A stretch of DNA of 64,000 nucleotides from Kutzneria sp044547355 (GCF_044547355.1 NZ_JBIUAG010000022.1:105557-169556), one strand, 5' to 3'; counted from the stretch's first letter, positions 1 through 9,162 are shown. Numbers and translations: made by a program. Notes: generated from the sequence alone by a model not told the origin.

Positions 1-1
1 G

Positions 2-685
2 CCCCTCTACGCCAATCCCCATGGCGCGGTGCTGTCGCGCGAGCGTCGGCCAGAAGTCCTATCAGTGCTAGCGAAACACGGCGCGTTCGTGATCGAGGAC
101 GACTTCGCCCGCGACATGGTCATCGACGGCACTCCGCCGCCACCGCTGGCCGCCGAGGACGTCCATGGCCACGTCATCTACCTGCGTTCGCTGACCAAAT
201 GCGCCGCACCCGGCCTTCGCGTCGCCGCCATCGGCGCTCGTGGCGCCGCCGGCGCCCGGCTCCGCAGCGCCCGGGTCCTCGACGACTTCTTCGTCGCCGG
301 CCCGCTCCAGCTAGCAGCGCTAGAACTGCTGTCATCGCCAGCCTGGCAACGTCACCTCCGGGCGCTCCGCCCCGCGCTCAAGGCCCGTCGCGACGCCCTT
401 CTCACCGCCCTGGCCACCGAACTCCCCCAACTCCGCCCGGTCACCGTCCCCTCCGGCGGCATGCAGGCCTGGGTCCGCCTGCCCGACGGCCTCGACGACC
501 TCGCCCTCACCTCGGCGGCGGCCGCCCACGGCGTCGTCGTCTCCGCCGGCCGTCCCTGGTACGCCACCGACCCGCCCGCCGCCCACCTCCGCCTCACCTT
601 CGCCGGCGCACCCCCAGAGGTCCTGATCGACGGCGTGCACCGACTGGCCGGCGCGGCCGCCGCCCTCGGCCTGCCATCCGCCTGA
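2..685 (+). CDS. MocR/PdxR-type PLP-dependent regulator, 3' part
   Basis: The frame is open from the first bases of the window, so the true start lies upstream and a GTG at 29 is internal. The visible part is the C-terminal two thirds of a fold-type I aminotransferase domain. It begins with the NPxGAVLSxERR segment typical of MocR regulators, followed by an IEDDF motif and an SLTK motif whose lysine should bind pyridoxal phosphate. The end carries the GGMQAWVRL and HLRLTFA segments of this domain. MocR proteins have an N-terminal GntR winged helix, which would lie outside the window, and use the aminotransferase fold as a sensor rather than an enzyme. The target genes cannot be told from here. 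The assignment to MocR rather than a plain aminotransferase is an inference from the motif style. Confidence 0.85.
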   Translation, partial: PLYANPHGAVLSRERRPEVLSVLAKHGAFVIEDDFARDMVIDGTPPPPLAAEDVHGHVIYLRSLTKCAAPGLRVAAIGARGAAGARLRSARVLDDFFVAGPLQLAALELLSSPAWQRHLRALRPALKARRDALLTALATELPQLRPVTVPSGGMQAWVRLPDGLDDLALTSAAAAHGVVVSAGRPWYATDPPAAHLRLTFAGAPPEVLIDGVHRLAGAAAALGLPSA

Positions 686-708
686 CCCGCGTCCCGACGG
701 ATGAGTGT

Positions 709-726
709 TGGCGAAAGGTGGCGAAA
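709..726. promoter_or_regulatory. Direct repeat TGGCGAAA upstream of the SET/NRPS pair
   Basis: Two copies of TGGCGAAA separated by GG lie about 110 bases before the SET-domain gene. This intergenic stretch is less GC-rich than its surroundings and should carry the promoter. Direct octamers with a ten-base period can be activator sites, but no clear -10/-35 pair could be fixed and the role is a guess. Confidence 0.25.
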
Positions 727-833
727 GCGATCGCATCGTCCGACATATCCGAATGTTTCCCCTGCTCACCGGTGAACCGGGAGGTGGACGCGCCACGTAG
801 TGCTCACAGGAAACTACCAGGGAGGATCCGGCG

Positions 834-1325
834 ATGACAGCAACGGACACCAGGGACGGATTCGCGGTCGTGCGGGCGGGCGGGGAATTCCGGCTCGTGG
901 CATTGCGGGAATTCGCGATCGGGAGCCGTCTTTTCGCGGTGGACGGACAGGTCACGGAGGCGCCCACCCGGTATTCGGTGCAGGTGGGCACGGGAATTCA
1001 CCTCGACCTCCCGGGAGGGCACGCGCCGGAGGAGATGATGGACCGCTTCTTCTGGCGGTTCACCAACCACAGCTGCGCCCCGAACGCCCAGCTCCGGGGC
1101 CGCGAGTTCTTCGCGCTGCGGCCGATCGAGCGGTGGCAGGAGATCACCTTCCACTACGACACGACCGAGTACGAGATGGCGGAGCCCTTCGACTGCCGGT
1201 GCGGGGAAAGCAGCTGCTTCGGCCGCATTCAGGGATTCCGGTTCCGCACGGCGGAGGAGCGCGAGGCACTGCGCCCGCTGCTGGCCGACCACCTCCAGGC
1301 AATGGTCAATGTCGTCCACCGCTGA
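834..1325 (+). CDS. SET-domain lysine methyltransferase-like protein
   Basis: This 163-residue protein has the conserved core of a SET domain: RFTNHSC around residues 75-81, an ITFHYDT segment near 104-110 with the tyrosine expected in the lysine channel, and a post-SET-like CRC..C cluster (Cys121, Cys123, Cys128) that would bind zinc. SET enzymes transfer methyl groups from S-adenosylmethionine to lysine side chains. A purine-rich GGGAGGA lies just before the ATG at 834. The stop codon lies inside the next gene: the NRPS start at 1309 precedes this stop by 17 bases, so the two are translated in a coupled way. The neighbour is a synthetase of the type that polymerises basic amino acids, so the substrate could be the peptide product or a protein. 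That link is an inference. The fold call is firm; activity is not shown. Confidence 0.8.
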   Translation: MTATDTRDGFAVVRAGGEFRLVALREFAIGSRLFAVDGQVTEAPTRYSVQVGTGIHLDLPGGHAPEEMMDRFFWRFTNHSCAPNAQLRGREFFALRPIERWQEITFHYDTTEYEMAEPFDCRCGESSCFGRIQGFRFRTAEEREALRPLLADHLQAMVNVVHR

Positions 1326-4300
1326 CCCGGCGATCCTGCCGGACTTCCTGGCGAGGGCGGCGCAGCGCTGGCCGGACGCCACGGCGGTGGACGTGCCGCC
1401 GGCGGCGAGCCGGCCGAACCGCGAGACGCTGACGTACGCGGAGCTGAAGCACGAGTCGGAGTTGCTGGCCGGCGTGGTGCACCTGGCGGTGGGCCGAGGA
1501 TCGGTGGCGGCGATCATGCTGGGCCGCACCACGCCCCGCCTGTACGTGGCGCAGCTGGCGGTCCTGAGGGCCGCGGCGGCGTACGTGTGCGTGGACCCGG
1601 CGTTCCCGGACGACCAGGTGACGCACATCCTCAGCGACTCCCGGGCGCGGGCGCTGCTGACCGACGCGGCGGGGGCGGAGCGGGCGACCCAGATCGGCTA
1701 CCCGGGCCCGATCATCCGCGTCGACCTGCCGCTGACCACGCCGGCACTGCCGCTGCCGGAGCCGCCGGCCCCCGGGGACGTCGCCTACATCATCTACACG
1801 TCGGGCAGCACGGGCCGGCCGAAGGGGGTGATGATCCCCCACCGCGGCGCGGCGAACCTGGTCGGCGGCGACGTGACGGAGTTCGACCTCGGGCCGGGAG
1901 ACCGTGTGGCACAAGGGTCTTCACCGGCCTACGACTCCTCGGTCGAAGAGATCTGGATGGCGCTGGCCACCGGCGCGACAGTGGTCTCGATGGACGACGA
2001 GACGGCGAGGCTCGGTCCGGATCTGGTGCCGTGGCTGCGAAACGAGCGCATCACGGTGCTGTGCCCGCCGCCGACGTTGTTGCGTGCCACGGGTTGTGCC
2101 GATCCACGCACGGAACTGCTGCACCTGCGGCTGCTGTACGTCGGCGGTGAGGCACTGCCGGAAGATGTCGCCGAGCGCTGGTCGCTGGGCCGTCGGATGG
2201 TCAACGGCTACGGCCCGACGGAGTGCACGGTCACCTGCATGCGCCAGGACATCGTGCCGGGCGAGCCGGTGGCGATCGGCCAGCCGGTGCCGGGCATGTC
2301 GGCCTGGGCGTTGGACGACAAGCTGGAACCTGTTGCCCCGGGCGACAAAGGCGAGCTGTGCATGGGCGGCGCCGGGCTGGCGGTGGGCTATCTGAACCAG
2401 CCGGAGCTGACGGCGGCGAAGTTCGTCGATCACCCTGAGCTGGGCCGGATCTACCGCACGGGCGATCTCGTGCACGCCGAGCCGAACGGGACTTTCTTCT
2501 ATCACGGCCGAATCGACTCACAGGTGAAGCTGCGGGGCTACCGCATCGAACTGGAGGCGATCGAGGCGGTCCTGGCCCGCTGTCCCGGAATTCGCGAGGC
2601 CGCCTGCCGAGTGCAGGGCGAGGGCGCGACGGAAATGCTGGCCGCACATGTGGTTCCGGTCGATCCGCGCAAGCCGCCGCATGTCGACCAGCTCAAGTCC
2701 GAGCTGCGCAAGGCTCTTCCGACCTACATGATGCCGGGCGCCTTCGGCGTCATCGACGAACTTCCTCGCACGGCGGGCGGAAAGCTGCGCCGCAGCGAGC
2801 TTCCAGTGCTCAGGTCGCAGCGTTCACGCAAGCCGGGCACGGGTTCCGCGCCGGCCGACCCGATCACGCTGTTCATCGCCGAATCCGTGCAGGCGGTCCT
2901 TCAGCTGCCCGATCTGCCCGGCGCGGACGACGACTTCTTCACCGATCTCGGCGGCAGCTCGCTCAACGGCGCGATGCTGATCACCAAGCTGCGTGCGAAT
3001 CCCGCCACCGCGTCGATCACCGTGCGGGATCTCTACGAGACGCGCACGGTCGGCCAACTGGTGGGTCGAGCCGTGCCCGACACCGAATCCGCCGGCAAGC
3101 AAAGGGAACGGCACACCGTCGACGTGATCGGCGCGACCGTGGCGCAGGCGCTGTGGCTGGCGCTGGAGCTGGCCATCGGCTCGATCGCCGCGTATGTCGG
3201 CGTGTTCTGGGTGATCCCGTGGCTGTCCGACCACATCGGACTGAGCGGGCTGGTCTTCCTCACGCCGGTGCTGCTGAGCGTCATCCGGCTGGCGATCACG
3301 CCGCTGTCCATCGAGATCGCGGTGCGCGCCAAGCGATTGCTGATCGGGAAGTACACCGCGGTGCGCACGCCGGTGTGGAGTCCGTTCCACGTCAGGATCT
3401 GGCTCGTCCGGCAGTTCATGCGGTTCATCCCGTGGGGCACGATCGCCGGCACCGAGTACACGTCGATCGTGCTGCGCAAGCTGGGGGCGCGCGTCGGCGA
3501 GCGCGTGCACATCCACCGCGGCGTCAACCTCCAGCAGGGCGGCTGGGATCTGCTGGACATCGGCGACGACGTGACCGTCAGCCAGGACGCCTTGCTCGGC
3601 CTGGTGCACCTGGAACAGGGCCAGGTGGTGATCGGCCCGGTGACGATCGACAGCGGCGCGACGATCGACATCCGGGCCGGCGTCGGGCCGCACGCCCGTG
3701 TGGGCCGCAACGCGTGGCTGTCGGCCTTGTCCCATCTGGCCACCGGAAGCACGGTGCCCGAGGGTGAACGATGGGACGGCGCGCCGGCCAAACCGGCCGG
3801 TCAGGCCGAGGATCCGCCGGCGCTGACCACAAAGGGCATGGTGCTCTCGCCGAAGGCCCACGGGCTGGCGATGATCCTCAGCCGCAACGTGCTGAGCCTG
3901 GTGCTGGCCCTGCCGTATGCGCTGATCGCCGCCTTCGTGGCCGGCAGTCTGGACCTGTCGTACGAGACTCTCCTTACGGCGCTGGAGAATCCGTTCGACC
4001 ATGTCGCGCTGTTGGTGATCATCGGCGTCTGCGCGTGCCTCGCGCTGGTGTACGAGGTGGCACTGGAGGCGATCGTGTCGCGGGCGCTCGGGCCGGTGCA
4101 GCCGGGCGTGATCAACCGCTACAGCCTCGGCTACATCCGGGTGTGGTTGAAGACCGGCCTGGTCGACTCGGCCGGAAAGTGGCTGTCCGGCGGCATCTTC
4201 TGGCCGGTGTGGCTGCGAGCGGCCGGCATGCGCCTGGGGCCGGACTGCGAGATCAGCACGATCATCGACGTGATCCCGGAGCTGATCGCCATCGACGGCG

Positions 4301-5385
4301 ACACGTTCTTCGCCGACGGCATCTACCTCGGCGGGCCCCGGGTGCAGCGCGGCACCGTGACGCTGGCCGAGGTGTCGTTGGGCACCAACACCTTCCTCGG
4401 CAACCACGCGGTGATCGCCGCCGGCCAGCGGCTGCCGTCGGACATCCTGATCGGCATCTCCACCGTCGCCGACGACCGGCTGGTCCGGCCGGGCACGTCC
4501 TGGTTCGGTCACCCGCCGTTCGAGCTGCCGCAGCGGGAGATCATCAGCGTCGACCGGTCGCTCACCCACGAGCCCTCGCTGATCCGCGTGATCAACCGGA
4601 ACTTCTGGGAGTGGCTCCGGTTCACCCTGCCGCTGGTGCCGCTGGCCGCGGTGGCACTGTGGACGGTCGGCGTGCGCAAGGCCGACGAGTACCTGGACAT
4701 GCCGGCGTTCCTGCTGCTCGGCGTGCCCGCGGTCACCTTCCTCACCGGCGCGTTCCTGTGCCTGACCATCCTGGCGATGAAGTGGGCGCTGCTGGGCCGG
4801 GTCAAGGAAGGCACCCACGCGCTGTGGTCGTGCTGGGCCAGCCGGTGGGACTTCCTCTACGTGGCCTGGGGTTTCATCGCCGGCAAGCCGCTGTCGGCGC
4901 TGGAGGGCACGCTGCTGCTGCCGATCTACCTGCGCTGGATCGGCGTCAAGATCGGCCGGAAGGTGGCGCTGGGCGAGGGTTTCGCCCAGATCGTCGACCC
5001 GGACATGCTGGAGTTCGGCGACGGCGCGACGGTCAACGCGATGTTCCAGGCCCACACCTTCGAGGACCGGGTGCTCAAGATCGGTCACGTCAAGGTGGGC
5101 GCGCACGCCACGCTGGGCGACGCCACGGTCCCGTTGTACGGCGCGGTGGTCGGCGAGCACACCACGGTCGCGCCGCACAGCGTGATCATGAAGCACGAGC
5201 ACCTGCTGCCCGGCCTGCGCTACGAGGGCGCGCCGACCCGGCGGCGCGGGGACGAGGAGGCCGAGCCGGTGGGCATCGGCCGCCACAAGCTCGACGGTCC
5301 ACTATGGACTGTGCAGCCGGTGGTGGTCGGGGTGGCCCGACACCGGATCCCGCGCGCCAAGCCGGGCAAGTCAGCGCCGAGATGA
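1309..5385 (+). CDS. Pls/PosA-type membrane non-ribosomal peptide synthetase
   Basis: This 1358-residue protein has the layout of epsilon-poly-L-lysine synthetase (Pls, about 1,300 residues). An adenylation domain spans roughly residues 10-515, with the core motif YTSGSTGRPKG near 162-172 and NGYGPTE further on. A carrier domain carries DLGGSSL, its phosphopantetheine serine near residue 550. Six membrane segments follow (about 611-674, 853-924 and 1104-1162), alternating with three left-handed beta-helix-like acyltransferase domains (about 725-831, 973-1075 and 1212-1311). In Pls these tandem domains, rather than classic condensation domains, link monomers into isopeptide chains at the membrane. 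No thioesterase is present, as expected for the family. A by-eye specificity code is D-S-E-C-Y-G-G-V-T; the third-position glutamate suits a basic substrate such as lysine, ornithine or diaminobutyrate. The start overlaps the SET gene by 17 bases. The substrate is an inference. Confidence 0.92.
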   Translation: MSSTADPAILPDFLARAAQRWPDATAVDVPPAASRPNRETLTYAELKHESELLAGVVHLAVGRGSVAAIMLGRTTPRLYVAQLAVLRAAAAYVCVDPAFPDDQVTHILSDSRARALLTDAAGAERATQIGYPGPIIRVDLPLTTPALPLPEPPAPGDVAYIIYTSGSTGRPKGVMIPHRGAANLVGGDVTEFDLGPGDRVAQGSSPAYDSSVEEIWMALATGATVVSMDDETARLGPDLVPWLRNERITVLCPPPTLLRATGCADPRTELLHLRLLYVGGEALPEDVAERWSLGRRMVNGYGPTECTVTCMRQDIVPGEPVAIGQPVPGMSAWALDDKLEPVAPGDKGELCMGGAGLAVGYLNQPELTAAKFVDHPELGRIYRTGDLVHAEPNGTFFYHGRIDSQVKLRGYRIELEAIEAVLARCPGIREAACRVQGEGATEMLAAHVVPVDPRKPPHVDQLKSELRKALPTYMMPGAFGVIDELPRTAGGKLRRSELPVLRSQRSRKPGTGSAPADPITLFIAESVQAVLQLPDLPGADDDFFTDLGGSSLNGAMLITKLRANPATASITVRDLYETRTVGQLVGRAVPDTESAGKQRERHTVDVIGATVAQALWLALELAIGSIAAYVGVFWVIPWLSDHIGLSGLVFLTPVLLSVIRLAITPLSIEIAVRAKRLLIGKYTAVRTPVWSPFHVRIWLVRQFMRFIPWGTIAGTEYTSIVLRKLGARVGERVHIHRGVNLQQGGWDLLDIGDDVTVSQDALLGLVHLEQGQVVIGPVTIDSGATIDIRAGVGPHARVGRNAWLSALSHLATGSTVPEGERWDGAPAKPAGQAEDPPALTTKGMVLSPKAHGLAMILSRNVLSLVLALPYALIAAFVAGSLDLSYETLLTALENPFDHVALLVIIGVCACLALVYEVALEAIVSRALGPVQPGVINRYSLGYIRVWLKTGLVDSAGKWLSGGIFWPVWLRAAGMRLGPDCEISTIIDVIPELIAIDGDTFFADGIYLGGPRVQRGTVTLAEVSLGTNTFLGNHAVIAAGQRLPSDILIGISTVADDRLVRPGTSWFGHPPFELPQREIISVDRSLTHEPSLIRVINRNFWEWLRFTLPLVPLAAVALWTVGVRKADEYLDMPAFLLLGVPAVTFLTGAFLCLTILAMKWALLGRVKEGTHALWSCWASRWDFLYVAWGFIAGKPLSALEGTLLLPIYLRWIGVKIGRKVALGEGFAQIVDPDMLEFGDGATVNAMFQAHTFEDRVLKIGHVKVGAHATLGDATVPLYGAVVGEHTTVAPHSVIMKHEHLLPGLRYEGAPTRRRGDEEAEPVGIGRHKLDGPLWTVQPVVVGVARHRIPRAKPGKSAPR

Positions 5386-5440
5386 GGACGAACGGGCAAA
5401 TACCAAGACGCGCGTACGGTTAAAGAACTACAGTCACGAT

Positions 5441-6646
5441 GTGTCGCAACGGAGAACTCTGGGCGTTCTGGTGGCCGCGCAGATCGCCGGCAGCATCGGG
5501 ACCGGCGCGTCGGTGTCGGTCGGCGCGGTGCTGGCCGCCGACCTGTCCGGCTCGGCCGCGTGGTCGGGCAGCGCGTCCACGATGAGCACGCTCGGGGCGG
5601 CGTTATGGGCGTTGCCGCTGGCCCGGGCCGCAGCCGCGCGTGGCCGGCGGCTGGCGCTGAGCCTGGGCTGGGCGGTGTCGTTGCTGGGAGCCGTGCTCGT
5701 GATCGCCGCCGCCGTGGCCCGCTCGTTTCCGTTGACACTTCCGGCGATGCTGTTGATGGGGGCGGGGAACGCGGCCAATCTTCAGTCCCGGTTCGCCGCC
5801 ACCGACCTGGCCGATCCACGCCATCGCGGCCGCTCGCTGGCCCTGGTGGTGTGGGCGTCGACGATCGGCGCGGTGGCCGGGCCGAACCTGACCAGGCCGG
5901 GCGCTTCCGTGGCCGAGTTCCTCGGCATCCCCACGCTGTCCGGTCCGTTCGTGTTCTCCGCGGCCGCCGCCGGCGTCGCCGCCGTCGTGCTCTTCGTCGC
6001 CCTACGCCCGGATCCCTTGGCCCGCAACGGCTCTCGCGGCCGCAACCTGCGCATCGGCTGGGCGGCCGTCAAGTCCTCGCCGCAGGCCCGGTTCGGCGTG
6101 GCCACCGTGGCCTTCTCGCACGCCGTCATGGTGTCGCTGATGGCCATGACCCCGGTGCACATGCAGCAACACGGCGCCACCCTGACCATCGTCGGCCTCA
6201 CGATCAGCCTGCACATCGCCGGCATGTATGCGCTTTCCCCGGTGATGGGCTGGATCTCCGACCGGGTGGGCCGGGTCCGCACCGCCCTGGCCGGGCAGGC
6301 GATTCTCGTGCTGGCCGTGCTGCTCGCCGCTCTGTCCGGCGACTCCATGACCGTCGTCACCATCGCCCTGATCACCCTCGGCCTCGGCTGGTCGATGTCC
6401 ACCGTCGCCGGCTCCACCCTGGTCGCCGACTCCGTCGAACTGGCCCGCCGCCCGGCCGTGCAGGGCGTCTCCGATCTGCTGATGAGCCTCGCCGGCGCGA
6501 TCGGCGCCGCCCTGTCCGGCGTCGTCCTGACCCTGATCACCTACACCGGCCTCAGTCTGGCCGCCGGCCTGCTGGTGCTGCCGGTGATCGTGTTCAGCCT
6601 GACCGTGCCGGCCCGTCAGAACCAGGGGTTGGACCAGCCGAGGTAG
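5441..6646 (+). CDS. MFS transporter
   Basis: This 401-residue, very hydrophobic protein has about twelve predicted membrane helices and the intracellular loop WISDRVGRVRTA, a variant of the MFS DRxGRR signature. The start is GTG at 5441, 55 bases after the Pls-like gene on the same strand, so it may be co-transcribed and could export a product or precursor of that synthetase. This is an inference; the general family contains drug and metabolite exporters. Its last 31 bases overlap the 3' end of the convergent hydrolase gene, so no terminator can fit between them. Confidence 0.82.
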   Translation: MSQRRTLGVLVAAQIAGSIGTGASVSVGAVLAADLSGSAAWSGSASTMSTLGAALWALPLARAAAARGRRLALSLGWAVSLLGAVLVIAAAVARSFPLTLPAMLLMGAGNAANLQSRFAATDLADPRHRGRSLALVVWASTIGAVAGPNLTRPGASVAEFLGIPTLSGPFVFSAAAAGVAAVVLFVALRPDPLARNGSRGRNLRIGWAAVKSSPQARFGVATVAFSHAVMVSLMAMTPVHMQQHGATLTIVGLTISLHIAGMYALSPVMGWISDRVGRVRTALAGQAILVLAVLLAALSGDSMTVVTIALITLGLGWSMSTVAGSTLVADSVELARRPAVQGVSDLLMSLAGAIGAALSGVVLTLITYTGLSLAAGLLVLPVIVFSLTVPARQNQGLDQPR

Positions 6647-7107
6647 TGGCCGCTCCACTTGCTCTCGATGGTGGCGATGGTGGTCTCGCTGAGCTTGCCG
6701 GCGGAGACGATGTCGTTGGAGACGAACTTGCCGCTGCCGATGGAGATCATCACGTGGCCGTAGGTGCTGCCGGGGATGCTGAAGAAGGCCAGGCCGCCGG
6801 CGGGGACGGTGGTGCCGGAGTGCTTGTAGGCCGAGGGCATGGCGTTCCAGTGGGCGGCGGCGCTGGCGTGGCCGCTGGCGGAGCGGCCGTAGGCGAGGGC
6901 GACGACGTGGTCGCAGCGGTGGTTGTAGTCGGAGCTGGTGACGCCGACGTGGGCCTTGGCCCAGGAAACGGCCTGGGCGCAGGTTTTCGGGTTGCTGGTG
7001 GCGGGGCTGGCACAGGTGGCGGCGGCCGGCGCGGCGGTGGCGGGGGCGGCGATCGCGACGGGGGCGGCCAGCGCCAGCAGGGTGGCGGCGACGAGCAGGG
7101 GCTTCAA
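6616..7107 (-). CDS. Secreted NlpC/P60-like cysteine hydrolase
   Basis: The 163-residue protein opens with a signal peptide (MKPLLVAATLLALAAPVAIA) ending at an Ala-rich cleavage region near residue 26. The mature part has a Cys-His pair, Cys65 in HRCDHVVALAYG and His118 in YGHVMISIG, spaced as in NlpC/P60 or CHAP peptidoglycan hydrolases. The start is the rare codon TTG at 7107, chosen because GGGAGG sits six bases upstream. This TTG overlaps the TGA stop of the amidase gene in the four bases TTGA, so expression is coupled. It would cut peptide stems or cross-bridges of peptidoglycan outside the membrane. Family placement rests on the two catalytic motifs only. Confidence 0.75.
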   Translation of the reverse strand: MKPLLVAATLLALAAPVAIAAPATAAPAAATCASPATSNPKTCAQAVSWAKAHVGVTSSDYNHRCDHVVALAYGRSASGHASAAAHWNAMPSAYKHSGTTVPAGGLAFFSIPGSTYGHVMISIGSGKFVSNDIVSAGKLSETTIATIESKWSGHYLGWSNPWF

Positions 7108-7760
7108 GATTGTCCTCCCAGTTTCGCGGCGACGTCCGAGCGCAGCTGCGGCAGCATCGTGTAGAGCACGTCGCCGGGACAGTCGGTGTTGTAGTAGTCG
7201 CGGTGGCCCTGAATGGCGGTGGGCGAGATCGAGTACTGGTGGCAGACGTAGGCGCACAGCGTCACCAGGGAGTCCCACAGCTTGGCCGGCGGCGCCACGG
7301 CCATGTAGTTGCCCTCGTTCTCGATGCCGATGGCGATGTCGTTCTGCCCAGGGCAGTGCGCGGCCCGCACGATCTCGGCGCCGCCGCGCAGCGTGGACAG
7401 GCTGTTGTGCCGGCCCTCCAACAGGAATCCGCCGCGGGTGTTGGTGAAGTGCTGGCCGGTGTCGCTCCAGTGGTTGTCGTCCATGTGGTGGTTCTGGATG
7501 GACCGGGCCAGCGCGTACGCGTGCGCCTGCGAGTAGTCGGTGCTGTTGGGCGTGTCGGTGTGGTGCACGAGGATCCGCACCGGCTTGTGCGGCAACACGG
7601 TGAGCGGGTCGGCCGGCGGTCGCGCGCCCCAGGTGTCGCAGCCGGTGATGGTCGGCACGGTGACGGCCGCCGCCGACCCCGCGCCCAATGCCATGCCACC
7701 CAGGGCGATGCCGGATAGCGCGGCCGTGCGCAGCAGGGTCCGCCGGTCCATGAAGTCCAC
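7104..7760 (-). CDS. Secreted N-acetylmuramoyl-L-alanine amidase (PGRP/Amidase_2 fold)
   Basis: This 218-residue protein has a twin-arginine signal (DRRTLLRTAALSG) followed by an Ala-rich cleavage region. The amidase domain shows the zinc ligands expected for type 2 amidases: the first His in ILVHHTD, and the second His and the Cys in QGHRDYYNTDCPGD. HWSDTGQHF and GIENEGNY also match peptidoglycan-recognition domains. It would hydrolyse the bond between muramic acid and L-alanine. The GTG start at 7760 has GGAG about eight bases upstream; an in-frame ATG at 7751 is the alternative. It is the first gene of a two-gene operon with the NlpC/P60-like enzyme. Tat export implies folding in the cytoplasm. 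Confidence 0.87.
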   Translation of the reverse strand: MDFMDRRTLLRTAALSGIALGGMALGAGSAAAVTVPTITGCDTWGARPPADPLTVLPHKPVRILVHHTDTPNSTDYSQAHAYALARSIQNHHMDDNHWSDTGQHFTNTRGGFLLEGRHNSLSTLRGGAEIVRAAHCPGQNDIAIGIENEGNYMAVAPPAKLWDSLVTLCAYVCHQYSISPTAIQGHRDYYNTDCPGDVLYTMLPQLRSDVAAKLGGQS

Positions 7761-7893
7761 GGGAGAACTCCGTTCGTCAGGTACTCACAGACTTCTGGCC
7801 ACCGTCGCCAACGGTCAACGAACGGTCCCGAAAAGTCCCGTTCCGTCAACTGTGAAACCAGCGGCGACCAGCGGCAAGTGGCACCATTCGCGC

Positions 7894-9162
7894 ATGACCG
7901 AGCAGCGCACCCGCCACCGGCTCCCGGTCCGCGTGCTGGTCGCGGCCAGTGTCGGCAACGCCATCGAGTGGTACGACTGGACGATCTACGCGACGTTCAG
8001 CATCTACTTCGCGAAGGTGTTCTTCCCGGCCGGCAACGACGTGCTGGCCCAGATCAACACGGCCGCGACCTACGCGCTGGCCTTCTTCTTCCGACCGCTG
8101 GGCGGCTACCTGCTCGGCCGGTGGGCGGACGTGCGGGGGCGCAAGCCGGCGATGATCGGCACGATTCTGCTGATGGCCGGCGGCTCGCTGCTGATCGCCG
8201 TGCTGCCGGGCTTCGCGCAGGCGGGCTGGCTGGCCCCGATCCTGTTGCTGCTGGCGCGAATCGCCCAGGGGTTGTCACTGGGCGGTGAAGTGTCGAACGC
8301 CTCGGCCTACCTGGGGGAGATCGCCCCGCCGGACCGCCGCGGCCGCTACTCGTCGTTCTTCTACATATCAACGGGTTCGGCGGTGCTGCTGGCCTCGATC
8401 CTCGGCTACCTGTTGGCGCACACCATGTCGACCCAGGCGCTGACCGAGTACGGCTGGCGGATCCCGTTCGTGGTCGGCGGCCTGCTTGGCCTGGTCGGCC
8501 TGGTGCTGCGCAGCACCCTGCACGAGACGGAACCGTTCCAGCAGAACAAAACCCGGGTGCAGCACCCGCTGCGCACCACCCTGCGGGATCACCCGAAGGC
8601 GGTGGGCTGGCTGGTCGGCACGACGGCGGTGTCGACGCTGGTCTACTACACGTACTTCAGCGCGCTGACGCCGTTCGCGGTGACAAGCCGGCACGCGGCG
8701 GCCCAGGACGTGTTCCTGGCGCTGTCCATCGGCACGGCGCTGTTCGTCGCGCTCCAGTACCCGGCCGGCGCACTGGCTGATCGGTTCGGCCGAAGACCGC
8801 AGATGCTCGTGTTCACCGCGGCGACGGCGGTGCTGAGCGTCCCGCTGTCGACGCTGATCGGCCCCGGGCTGGGCGGCCTGATCGTGGTGTTCTGCGTGGG
8901 ACTGGGCCTCTACACGGCGCAGACCTCCATCGCGCCGGCGCTGATGAGCGAGCTGTTCCCGACCGAGGTCCGGGCCCTGGGCATCGGCGCCTGGTACAAC
9001 GTCACGGTCGCGCTGCTGGGCGGCACCGCGCCGCTGGTGATCAACGCGCTGGCCGCGGCCGGGCTGTCCACACTGTTCTTCTGGTATCTCACCGCGATCG
9101 CGGTGATCAGCTTCGTGGTGGTGCTCACCCTGCCGGAAACGAAAGGCAAGACCCTCACGTAG
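7894..9162 (+). CDS. MHS-family MFS transporter (organic acid/osmolyte symporter type)
   Basis: This 422-residue protein begins with the NAIEWYDW segment that marks the metabolite:H+ symporter branch of the MFS, which includes alpha-ketoglutarate, citrate, proline and betaine permeases. RWADVRGRKPAM after helix 2 and DRFGRRPQML after helix 8 are the two family signatures, and the expected twelve helices are present. It stands alone, divergent from the amidase pair, with about 130 bases between them for two promoters. The ATG at 7894 begins a normal MHS N-terminus. The substrate is not predictable from these motifs. Confidence 0.88.
   Translation: MTEQRTRHRLPVRVLVAASVGNAIEWYDWTIYATFSIYFAKVFFPAGNDVLAQINTAATYALAFFFRPLGGYLLGRWADVRGRKPAMIGTILLMAGGSLLIAVLPGFAQAGWLAPILLLLARIAQGLSLGGEVSNASAYLGEIAPPDRRGRYSSFFYISTGSAVLLASILGYLLAHTMSTQALTEYGWRIPFVVGGLLGLVGLVLRSTLHETEPFQQNKTRVQHPLRTTLRDHPKAVGWLVGTTAVSTLVYYTYFSALTPFAVTSRHAAAQDVFLALSIGTALFVALQYPAGALADRFGRRPQMLVFTAATAVLSVPLSTLIGPGLGGLIVVFCVGLGLYTAQTSIAPALMSELFPTEVRALGIGAWYNVTVALLGGTAPLVINALAAAGLSTLFFWYLTAIAVISFVVVLTLPETKGKTLT

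Noticed and set aside
2824..5286. An 820-codon minus-strand frame opposite the Pls-like gene
   Set aside because: Shadow of the synthetase; no recognisable motif.
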